From positions 1 to 6,263 of the forward strand of contig CAMURX010000105.1 of the NCBI GenBank assembly GCA_947097615.1: a DNA stretch of 6,263 nt. Direction: 5' to 3'. This stretch comes from an uncultured Neisseria sp. (GTDB lineage Bacteria > Pseudomonadota > Gammaproteobacteria > Burkholderiales > Neisseriaceae). Below are positions 1 to 4,962 of the stretch, piece after piece; the stretch's first letter is position 1, and every line of letters starts with the position of its first letter. Under the pieces are notes generated by a model. That model worked only from the letters and a program-made list of their open reading frames with translations, ran no database searches and was not told where the DNA came from. Both the position numbers and the translations under genes were made by a program.

Positions 1-72
1 TAATCACCGAGTTTGGTTGCCCTGCCCGACGGGGTGGGGGAACACAGTTGCTACGCGTCGGAGGGAAAATAT
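1..72. other. Unassigned left edge, possible 3' end of a plus-strand gene
   Basis: No gene can be firmly identified here. One plus-strand frame (from base 3) stays open and ends at TAA 72-74, whose last base is the first base of a DUS. It would read ...GGTQLLRVGGKI. A stop codon merging into a DUS hairpin fits the habit of other genes in this window. The codons include several rare ones (ATA, CTA, GGA), so the coding case is weak. No tRNA or other RNA gene is recognisable. Confidence 0.2.
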
Positions 73-115
73 AAGGCCGTCTGAAACCATATTTTATGGG
101 CTTTCAGACGGCCTT
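73..115. terminator. Inverted-DUS hairpin terminator, probably bidirectional
   Basis: Arms 73-86 and 102-115 are perfect inverted repeats (14 bp, 15-base loop). Each contains an exact AG-DUS, at 74-85 on the plus strand and 103-114 on the minus strand. On the plus strand the stem runs into TTTTGCG and then six T, a good intrinsic-terminator tail. On the minus strand it is followed by ATATTTT. It lies 34 bases past the stop of the GNAT gene and so probably ends the minus-strand transcript, and possibly a plus-strand one from the left. Confidence 0.75.
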
Positions 116-148
116 TTGCGTTTTTTATCGGATACGTCCGTGCGCTTT

Positions 149-652
149 TCAATCCACCACTTTTTTCCCCAGCAGCACAACGTCGGCGCTCAGGCCGTCG
201 AGGTCGCAGACTTGCGGCAGCCTACCCCATTCTTGGAAGCCGAAGGAATGGAACAGGCGGATGCTGGCGTGGTTGTGGCCGAAGATAAGGGCGACGATGT
301 TGCGGATGCCGAGCGCGGGGGCTTGTTCCAGCATATGGCGCAGCAGGATTTTGCCGACGCTGACACCGTGCATGTCGTGGCGCACGTAGACGCTGATTTC
401 GGCGGTGATGCGGTAGGCTGCGCGCGGGTAGTAGTCGGAAAACGCCCCCCAGGCGAGGAGGGTGTCCGTTTCGTCTTTCAGGACATACAGCGGGCGGTTG
501 CCGCCGTGGGCGTCGAGCCAGCTTTGCCGGCTTTCGGCGGTGGCGGGGCTGAGGTCGGCGGTGGATTGGCGGCTGTCTATGGTGCTGTTGTAGATATCGA
601 CGATGGCGGCCAGGTCGTCCTGTTGCGCTTGGACTATGCGGTAGCGGTGCAT
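149..652 (-). CDS. GNAT N-acetyltransferase, phosphinothricin-acetyltransferase-like
   Basis: This 167-residue protein looks like a complete single-domain GNAT enzyme, transferring acetyl from acetyl-CoA to an amine, probably in the cytoplasm. It resembles the PAT/MnaT subgroup that acetylates phosphinothricin or methionine sulfoximine. The subgroup's N-terminal IYN.TI.SR pattern is at residues 20-28. TAEISVYV at 83-90 carries the Glu (E85) that aligns with the subgroup's catalytic acid. HGVSVGK at 95-101 is the acetyl-CoA pyrophosphate loop. GHNHASIRLFHSFGF at 125-139 is the typical C-terminal GNAT motif. The true substrate cannot be told from sequence. I chose the ATG at 652 because residues before it would be translated from a DUS. 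The gene starts 10 bases after the hydrolase stop, so the two are probably co-transcribed. There is no ordinary Shine-Dalgarno; a DUS directly abuts the start codon. Confidence 0.85.
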   Translation of the reverse strand: MHRYRIVQAQQDDLAAIVDIYNSTIDSRQSTADLSPATAESRQSWLDAHGGNRPLYVLKDETDTLLAWGAFSDYYPRAAYRITAEISVYVRHDMHGVSVGKILLRHMLEQAPALGIRNIVALIFGHNHASIRLFHSFGFQEWGRLPQVCDLDGLSADVVLLGKKVVD

Positions 653-664
653 TTCAGACGGCCT
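653..664 (-). repeat. DNA uptake sequence bridging two genes
   Basis: An exact AG-DUS on the minus strand. Its first two bases are the last two of the TAG stop of the upstream hydrolase gene, and its last base directly precedes the ATG of the GNAT gene. Besides its role in DNA uptake, its AGG, nine bases before the ATG, is the only Shine-Dalgarno-like sequence for that gene. Confidence 0.9.
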
Positions 665-1193
665 ACCGCACAAGTTGCGAAACGGTTTTGAAGGCGGGGT
701 GTTTGGCGTCGCGCATCAGGGCGAAGAGCAGGCTTTCGCTGTTGCCGACGGTAACGCCGGCCGCGCGCATTTGTTCGAGGGCGTTGGCTTTGTTGGCGGG
801 GTTGCGCGAGGTGGCGCATTCAAAGGGTAGGTAGACGTTTAACCCCTGCGCGCGCCAGTCGAGGGCGGTTTGCAGGATGCAGATGTGGGTTTCCGCGCCG
901 ATGAGGACGATGTTTTGCGCCTGTTTGTCGCGGATGAAGTCTGCCGTTGCCGGGGCGGCGGAAAACAGGGTTTTTTCGCCGACGGGGGCGTCGGGCAGCA
1001 GCAGGCGGATGGCGGGCAGGGTAGCACCCAGCCCTTTGGGGTATTGCTCGGTAATCATCATCGGCACGTTTAAGGCCTGCAAGCCCTGTATCAGCAGGCG
1101 GCAGGCGGCGGTGAAGGCTTCGCTTTCGTGCAGGGCGGGAGCGAGGCGTTCTTGGATGTCAACGACGATGCAGACGGTGTTTTCGGGGGTCAT
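663..1193 (-). CDS. Isochorismatase-family cysteine hydrolase
   Basis: A 176-residue protein of the isochorismatase-like (YcaC/ISOC1-type) alpha/beta hydrolase superfamily. Members hydrolyse amide or vinyl-ether bonds with an Asp-Lys-Cys triad. All three residues are present: D12 in VVDIQER, K74 in VGEKTLFSA and C105 in IGAETHICILQTA (the usual E-T-H-x-C setting, preceded by the conserved IGA). The length fits the small single-domain members. There is no signal peptide, so it should be cytoplasmic. The substrate is unknown; neighbouring genes give no isochorismate or nicotinamide context, so a true isochorismatase role is not supported. The ATG at 1193 has a good Shine-Dalgarno (AGGAG, 1205-1201) seven bases upstream. 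The stop at 665-663 runs into the DUS before the GNAT gene, which is probably in the same operon. Confidence 0.88.
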   Translation of the reverse strand: MTPENTVCIVVDIQERLAPALHESEAFTAACRLLIQGLQALNVPMMITEQYPKGLGATLPAIRLLLPDAPVGEKTLFSAAPATADFIRDKQAQNIVLIGAETHICILQTALDWRAQGLNVYLPFECATSRNPANKANALEQMRAAGVTVGNSESLLFALMRDAKHPAFKTVSQLVR

Positions 1194-1200
1194 TTTGCTT

Positions 1201-1205
1201 CTCCT
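1201..1205 (-). promoter_or_regulatory. Ribosome binding site of the hydrolase gene
   Basis: AGGAG on the minus strand, seven bases before the ATG at 1193. It fixes this start. Confidence 0.8.
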
Positions 1206-1218
1206 TTGTTTGCGGTTT

Positions 1219-1255
1219 TTTTCAGACGGCCTCTTGCTTTGAGGCCGTCTGAAAA
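1219..1255. repeat. Inverted DUS pair forming a 15-bp hairpin
   Basis: Arms 1219-1233 and 1241-1255 pair perfectly over 15 bp with a 7-base loop. They contain AG-DUS copies at 1221-1232 (minus) and 1242-1253 (plus). On the minus strand the stem is followed by A residues rather than U, so it is not a classic intrinsic terminator for argJ. It lies 14 bases upstream of the hydrolase Shine-Dalgarno and would sit in the leader of any read-through transcript. Confidence 0.8.
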
Positions 1256-1304
1256 CAGTTTACAGGCCGTCTGAAAAGGCTTTCAGATGGCCTGTAAACT
1301 GTTT
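1253..1304 (-). terminator. 24-bp hairpin at the end of argJ, containing part of its stop codon
   Basis: Arms 1253-1276 and 1281-1304 pair over 24 bp around a 4-base loop (1277-1280). The only imperfection is G1269 opposite T1288. One arm holds an exact DUS (1264-1275, plus), the other a one-mismatch copy (1282-1293). The arm nearer argJ includes two bases of its TAA stop (1305-1303). On the minus strand the stem ends in a short run of four U. It probably terminates argJ or protects its 3' end, although the U tract is short. Confidence 0.7.
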
Positions 1305-2520
1305 AGGAACGGTATTCCGCGTTGATGCGGACGTATTCGTGCGTCAGATCGCAGGTGTAGACGGTGGCGGACTCGCGGCCGCGCTGCAAGTCGATGCGCA
1401 CGCTGATTTCGGCTTCGTCCATCACGCGCTGCGCGGCTTCTTCGCTGTAGCTTTCGGCGCGGCCGCCGTTTTCGGCAACAAGCACGTCGCCCAGCCACAT
1501 TTTCAGTTTGCCGTCGTCGAAGGGCACGCCGGCATAACCGGCGGCGGCGAGCAGGCGGCCGAGATTGGGGTCGGAGGCGGCGAAGGCGGTTTTCACCAGC
1601 GGCGAGCGGGCAATGGCGTAGGTAATTTGCTTGGCTTCTTCGCGGCTTTCGGCGTTGTCCACGCGGATGGTGACGAATTTGCCCGCGCCTTCGCCGTCGC
1701 GGACGATGGCCTGCGCCAGTTCGAGAGCAAGGCCGCCGAGCAGTTCTTTCAGTTGGCCGTAGCGCGGGTCGGCGATGTTGTCGATTTCGCTCTGGCCGCA
1801 TTTGCCGGTGGCGATGATAACGAAGCTGTCGTTGGTGCTGGTATCGCCGTCTACCGTGATGCAGTTGAACGACATATCGGCGATTTCCTGCGTCAGCAGC
1901 TGCAAAACGGGCTGGGAGACTTTGGCGTCGGTGGCGATAAAGCCGAGCATGGTGGCCATGTTGGGATGGATCATGCCTGAGCCTTTGGCGATGCCGGTAG
2001 CGCGGACGGTATGGTTTTCGCCGACGCGGCCTTCGCGCGAGGCGGCTTTGGGTACGGTATCGGTGGTCATGATGGCGCGGGCGGCGTCGAGCCAGCCGGC
2101 GGGGGCGACTTTGGGCAGGGCGGCGATGATGCGGTCGGAAGGCAGGGTTTCGAGAATGACGCCGGTGGAGAAGGGCAGCACTTGGCCGACGGCGCAGCCG
2201 ACCTGTTCGGCCGCCGCCTCGCACACGGCCAGCGCGCGGTCGGTGCCGTCGGCGCCCGTGCCTGCGTTGGCGTTGCCGGTGTTGACAACGAGGGCGCGTA
2301 CGCCGTCGGCGTCGAAAAGGTGGCGTTTGCAGATGCGCACGGGCGCGGCGCAGAAGCGGTTTTGCGTGAACACCGCGCCGACGGTGCAGCCGCCCGCCAG
2401 CACCATCAGGGTGAGGTCGTCGTGATGCGGCTTTTTGATGCCGGCCTGGCCGGTGAACACGCGGATGCCGTTGATGGGCAGCAGGCTGTCGGCGGCGGGC
2501 GTTTGGTAGTTGACAGGCAT
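1303..2520 (-). CDS. argJ: Bifunctional ornithine acetyltransferase / N-acetylglutamate synthase
   Basis: ArgJ moves the acetyl group from N-acetylornithine to glutamate, recycling it in the cyclic arginine pathway. The bifunctional forms also make N-acetylglutamate from acetyl-CoA. The 405-residue protein has the usual full length. The signature [14 protein letters not shown] spans 179-192. The precursor cleaves itself between A189 and T190, and T190 becomes the nucleophile of the beta chain. The STG at 118-120 fits the oxyanion-hole site. The C terminus, [10 protein letters not shown], matches the family ending. I chose the ATG at 2520 because it has AGGAG at 2531-2527, six bases upstream, and begins the conserved region. 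An in-frame ATG at 2646 would translate the repeat element upstream and is unlikely. The promoter appears to lie at the end of that element. The gene ends in a DUS hairpin. Confidence 0.97.
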   Translation of the reverse strand: MPVNYQTPAADSLLPINGIRVFTGQAGIKKPHHDDLTLMVLAGGCTVGAVFTQNRFCAAPVRICKRHLFDADGVRALVVNTGNANAGTGADGTDRALAVCEAAAEQVGCAVGQVLPFSTGVILETLPSDRIIAALPKVAPAGWLDAARAIMTTDTVPKAASREGRVGENHTVRATGIAKGSGMIHPNMATMLGFIATDAKVSQPVLQLLTQEIADMSFNCITVDGDTSTNDSFVIIATGKCGQSEIDNIADPRYGQLKELLGGLALELAQAIVRDGEGAGKFVTIRVDNAESREEAKQITYAIARSPLVKTAFAASDPNLGRLLAAAGYAGVPFDDGKLKMWLGDVLVAENGGRAESYSEEAAQRVMDEAEISVRIDLQRGRESATVYTCDLTHEYVRINAEYRS

Positions 2521-2526
2521 TTTGTT

Positions 2527-2531
2527 CTCCT
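2527..2531 (-). promoter_or_regulatory. Ribosome binding site of argJ
   Basis: AGGAG on the minus strand, six bases before the ATG at 2520. It decides between this start and the in-frame ATG 126 bases further upstream. Confidence 0.85.
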
Positions 2532-2543
2532 TTGTTAAATGGT

Positions 2544-2573
2544 TATATAGTGAAACAACACGGAAAGATACAA
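2544..2573 (-). promoter_or_regulatory. Predicted argJ promoter at the outer end of the Correia-like element
   Basis: On the minus strand, TTGTAT (2573-2568) and TATATA (2549-2544) are separated by 18 bases. The -35 and most of the -10 lie inside the repeat element; the last two -10 bases come from the flank. Transcription would start near 2537, leaving a leader of about 17 bases that holds the Shine-Dalgarno. CREE-end promoters are known in Neisseria, for example at gonococcal uvrB. This one is inferred from sequence only. Confidence 0.5.
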
Positions 2574-2650
2574 GGCAGCAAGCCGAAGACAGTACAGGTA
2601 GTACGGCAAGGCGCAGCAACGCCGTAGGTTTTCTATTTTGTTTCACTATA
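2546..2650. mobile_element. Correia repeat enclosed element (CREE)-like MITE, 105 bp
   Basis: The element has perfect 13-bp terminal inverted repeats: TATAGTGAAACAA at 2546-2558 and its complement at 2638-2650. It starts and ends with TA, the target-site duplication of Correia elements. The core keeps recognisable CREE sequence, as I remember it: GACAGTAC followed by GTACGGCAAGGCG and CAACGCCGTA, between about 2588 and 2626. Its length matches the short (about 105 bp) CREE class that lacks the internal 50-bp segment with the IHF site. The termini differ from the usual TATAGTGGATTAA after the first seven bases. It is non-coding and non-autonomous, and lies 25 bases upstream of the argJ start. 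Confidence 0.85.
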
Positions 2651-2704
2651 AATCAGGTAAGCGATTATGAACGTTTTTGCGGCGATGGGAAACCGAATCG
2701 GCAA

Positions 2705-2745
2705 GAGGCCGTCTGAACGCGCCAAAACGGCTTTCAGACGGCCTC
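2705..2745 (-). terminator. Inverted-DUS hairpin downstream of gluQ
   Basis: Arms 2705-2717 and 2733-2745 pair over 13 bp with a 15-base loop. Each contains an exact DUS (2706-2717 plus, 2733-2744 minus). It lies 22 bases past the gluQ stop. The bases that follow on the minus strand (TTGCCG) form only a weak U tract, so termination may be partial. A third DUS at 2767-2778 could pair with 2706-2717 instead. The rest of the stretch between the CREE and this hairpin (2651-2704) shows nothing I recognise. Confidence 0.6.
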
Positions 2746-2766
2746 AAAACCTTTCATCCGCGTTTT

Positions 2767-2778
2767 TTCAGACGGCCT
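2767..2778 (-). repeat. DNA uptake sequence containing the gluQ stop codon
   Basis: An exact AG-DUS on the minus strand. It overlaps the last codons of gluQ: GAG GCC GTC TGA reads E-A-V-stop, so TGA 2770-2768 lies inside the DUS. Confidence 0.9.
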
Positions 2779-3664
2779 CCGTGCATATCGCGCCGCGCGG
2801 CACGTTTTGCAGATTCCAGTTTGCCGCCGCCCAGTCGAGCAGGTCGCGCGGCTTGTCCACGGGCGGCGCGGGCGGCAGATTGAGATAGGCCGACACCTGC
2901 CGCAGCCATTCTTCGCGCCGCGCCAAATCCAGCGCGGGGGCGAGCGTCTGTTTCGACCACTTCTGCCCCCGCGCGTTCACCAGAAGCGGCAGGTGGGCGT
3001 ATTGCGGCGTTGGCACGCCCAGGCAGCGTTGCAGCCAAATCTGGCGCGGTGCCGACACCAGCAGATCCTGCCCGCGCACCACGTGCGTCACCCCCTGCGC
3101 CGCATCGTCGGCCACCACCGCCAGCTGGTAGGCCCAAAAGCCGTCGGCGCGCAGCAGCACGAAATCGCCGATGTCGCGCGCCAAATTCTGCGCGTAATGG
3201 CCGACAATGCCGTCGTCAAAACCGATTTCCCCATCCGGCACGCGCAGCCGCCAGGCGGGCGTTTTGCCGTTTTCAGACGGCCTCTGCACTGCATCGCGGC
3301 AGCGGCCGCCGTAGACAAAGCCGTCCGCCCCCGGCCGCGCCTCCGCCTGCCATTGGCGGCGGCTGCAATAGCAGGGATACACCGCCCCCGCCGCTTTGAG
3401 CCCGGCCAAAGCCGCTTCGTAAACGGCATAGCGGCGGCTTTGGTATTCGACCGCGCCGTCCCACTCGAAGCCGAAGGCTTCCAGCGTGCGCAAAATATCG
3501 TCCGCCGCACCCGCCACCTCGCGCGGCGGATCCAAATCCTCCATCCGCAGCAGCCAGCGGCCGCCGTTTGCACGCGCGTCGGCATAAGACGCCAGCGCCG
3601 TCAGCAGCGAACCGATGTGTAAAAGCCCCGTCGGGCTGGGGGCGAAACGGCCGGTGTAAGCCAT
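2768..3664 (-). CDS. gluQ: Glutamyl-Q tRNA(Asp) synthetase
   Basis: GluQ (YadB in E. coli) is a shortened glutamyl-tRNA synthetase without the anticodon-binding domain. It activates glutamate and attaches it to queuosine at the wobble position of tRNA(Asp), in the cytoplasm. The 298 residues match the family. [15 protein letters not shown] at 6-20 contains the HIGH-type ATP motif (HIGS 16-19). C98, C100, Y118 and C122 form the zinc site. KWSK at 235-238 is the KMSKS equivalent. The ATG at 3664 has GGAG (3675-3672) seven bases upstream; an in-frame ATG at 3754 would add 30 residues absent from the family and overrun the promoter. An in-frame DUS (3272-3283) encodes RPSE at residues 128-131, and another forms the stop. 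A divergent promoter region separates it from the receptor gene. Confidence 0.96.
   Translation of the reverse strand: MAYTGRFAPSPTGLLHIGSLLTALASYADARANGGRWLLRMEDLDPPREVAGAADDILRTLEAFGFEWDGAVEYQSRRYAVYEAALAGLKAAGAVYPCYCSRRQWQAEARPGADGFVYGGRCRDAVQRPSENGKTPAWRLRVPDGEIGFDDGIVGHYAQNLARDIGDFVLLRADGFWAYQLAVVADDAAQGVTHVVRGQDLLVSAPRQIWLQRCLGVPTPQYAHLPLLVNARGQKWSKQTLAPALDLARREEWLRQVSAYLNLPPAPPVDKPRDLLDWAAANWNLQNVPRGAICTEAV
3272..3283 (-). repeat. Intragenic DNA uptake sequence in gluQ
   Basis: An exact AG-DUS read in frame as AGG CCG TCT GAA, giving R-P-S-E in a loop just after the zinc-binding region (residues 128-131). The loop probably tolerates this insertion. Confidence 0.9.
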
Positions 3665-3678
3665 CTGAAAACTCCGAA

Positions 3679-3694
3679 GCCGCCCGCAGGCGGC
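3679..3694. repeat. Short GC hairpin in the gluQ leader
   Basis: GCCGCC and GGCGGC (3679-3684 and 3689-3694) pair perfectly around a 4-base loop. In the gluQ mRNA this stem would end three bases upstream of the Shine-Dalgarno, so it could influence ribosome access. No attenuator or riboswitch pattern is visible. Confidence 0.4.
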
Positions 3695-3725
3695 AAAACA
3701 GCGAAAACCGTTACATCCGCGCAAC

Positions 3726-3754
3726 GTTATGGCGGCGGAATGCGCTTGTGTCAA
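3726..3754 (-). promoter_or_regulatory. Predicted gluQ promoter
   Basis: On the minus strand there is a perfect -35 TTGACA (3754-3749), a 17-base spacer and a -10 CATAAC (3731-3726). A T-rich run just upstream of the -35 resembles an UP element. The leader to the ATG at 3664 would be about 55 bases. Confidence 0.6.
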
Positions 3755-3760
3755 AAAAAT

Positions 3761-3779
3761 TAAAAATGATAACTGATTG
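3761..3779. promoter_or_regulatory. Possible Fur box upstream of the receptor gene
   Basis: AAAAATGATAACTGATTGC, in the stretch just before the TATAAT, has a Fur-like core ATGATAA and about 11 of 19 matches to the classic palindrome. It covers the place where the receptor's -35 should be, a usual site for iron-dependent repression of TonB-dependent receptors. The match is modest and is supported mainly by context. Confidence 0.35.
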
Positions 3780-3786
3780 CGACGCG

Positions 3787-3792
3787 TATAAT
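3787..3792 (+). promoter_or_regulatory. Predicted -10 box of the receptor gene
   Basis: A perfect TATAAT lies 47 bases before the ATG at 3840. No good -35 is found 16-18 bases upstream; the Fur-box-like sequence occupies that position. This suggests a promoter that depends on an activator or is otherwise weak. Confidence 0.55.
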
Positions 3793-3830
3793 CCGCCCGC
3801 TATTTTAACCCGTGTTTACACATTGATATC

Positions 3831-3834
3831 AGGA
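3831..3834 (+). promoter_or_regulatory. Ribosome binding site of the receptor gene
   Basis: AGGA lies five bases before the ATG at 3840. This ATG opens a clear signal peptide, and so it is the start even though it is not in frame with the rest of the receptor. Confidence 0.75.
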
Positions 3835-3921
3835 CAATCATGCTTCACAAACATTTCAAACTCAGCACCATCGCCGCCCTGCTTATTGCGGCAAACGCCG
3901 TTTACGCGCAAGAAAACACTG

Positions 3922-3928
3922 CCCCCCC
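3922..3928 (+). repeat. C7 homopolymer tract at the first frameshift
   Basis: Seven C follow codon 27 of the receptor, just past the signal peptide. Six or nine C would join the signal peptide to the plug. Neisseria commonly switches surface proteins through such tracts, though seven is at the short end of variable tracts. Confidence 0.75.
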
Positions 3929-4962
3929 AATCCGAAGCAGATAATGCTAATGCCGTATCTTCTTCCGCCATCGAAACCGTTACCGTCACCGCGCAAAACC
4001 GCTCCACCCGCACCGAAAACCGCAATTCCTACACCACCTCCGCCATGCGTACCACCACCGGCCTGGCGCTATCGCCCAAAGAAACGCCGCAGTCGGTGAG
4101 CGTGATTACCAAGAAGCAGATTGATGAGCAAGGTATTTCCCGTATGGAAGACGCGCTGCGCAAAACCACAGGCATCAATGTTGTAGCCGACGGCGGGCGT
4201 TACCGCTACCAGTCGCGCGGTTTTTATATCGACCAGATTGAAGAAGACGGCATTTCCCCCACCGTACCCGGTGCGTCCACCAATATGTACCAAGACGCGC
4301 AAAGCATGTCCGATCTGGCGCTTTACGACCATATCGAAGTGGTACGCGGTGCTACCGGTCTGACCCAGGCCAACGGTGCGCCGGGCGGCACGATCAACGC
4401 CACGCGCAAGCGCCCGACCGCGAAAACACAAATCCAAGCCGAAGCATCGGTCGACCGCTTCGGTACGGTGCGCACGATGGGCGACGTATCCGGCAGCCTG
4501 AACGAAGCGCACACCCTGCGCGGCCGTGCCGTAGCCCTGCTGGAAAAAGACAACAACTTCAAAGACGATGTCGACGGTAAAAAAGGCCCGATTTACGGCA
4601 TTCTTGAAGCCGACGCGGGCGACAATACAAAAATTACCTTCGGCCTTTCCCATCAGAAAAAACACGAAACATTAGATCCTTCCGGTCTTTTGCTGTCCAA
4701 AACAGGCCAAGACCTGCATCTGCCGCGCGATACTTTCCTTGCTGCCGGATGGAATAAAGGCAAATTCGACAAAACCAACGTATTCGGCGAAGTCGAGCAC
4801 CAATTTAACGACAATTGGAAGCTGACCGGCAAACTGGCCTATACCCACAACAAAAGCCATCAGGAATTTGGGCACGCTGGCCAGCCGCCAAAGCACCGAC
4901 AGCGACTACCAAGCCCGTATCGGCATCCTCAGCAAATACTTCGGCAGCAGCAACCTGTATGA
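3929..4962 (+). CDS. Receptor segment 1: TonB box, plug and first barrel strands
   Basis: This is the middle reading frame of the split receptor, open from the C7 tract to a stop at 4962. Its receptor-like part ends near 4869. It contains the TonB box and then the plug. The plug motifs, numbered in the restored protein, are SPKETPQSVSVIT (78-90), RGFYIDQIEEDG (126-137) and VVRGATGL...GAPGGTIN..RKRPT (167-193), all typical of TonB-dependent siderophore receptors. It has no good start codon of its own near the TonB box and no signal peptide in this frame, so it should not be exported as it stands. The last 31 codons, after base 4869, are out of frame and match nothing expected. Confidence 0.6.

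Noticed and set aside
17..691. A long plus-strand open frame over the GNAT gene
   Set aside because: It is antisense to a gene with clear GNAT motifs, starts at a TTG without an RBS and has no recognisable domain.
1283..2224. An Arg-rich 313-residue minus-strand open frame inside argJ
   Set aside because: Its Arg/Pro/His-rich composition is typical of an out-of-frame reading of GC-rich DNA, and argJ fully explains the region.
2521..2646. N-terminal extension of argJ to an ATG at 2646
   Set aside because: The 42 extra residues would come from the Correia-like element. The RBS and family homology support the start at 2520.
2647..2652. Plus-strand TATAAA at the right end of the Correia-like element as a promoter
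   Set aside because: There is no reasonable -35 and no plus-strand gene follows.
2807..3622. A 271-residue plus-strand open frame antisense to gluQ
   Set aside because: gluQ has all catalytic and zinc motifs in place; the antisense frame is only His/Arg/Ala-rich noise.
3665..3754. N-terminal extension of gluQ to 3754
   Set aside because: It would run over the predicted gluQ promoter and leader hairpin. The family begins with a short lead into RFAPSPTG, and the ATG at 3664 has an RBS.
3568..3839. Open frame running upstream of the receptor plug into gluQ
   Set aside because: It is open by chance. The bases are antisense to gluQ or intergenic, and the real start with RBS and signal peptide is at 3840 in another frame.
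3942..3946. TAATG stop-start overlap as a restart of the receptor
   Set aside because: The ATG at 3944 is in the third frame, not the plug frame, so it cannot rescue the receptor.
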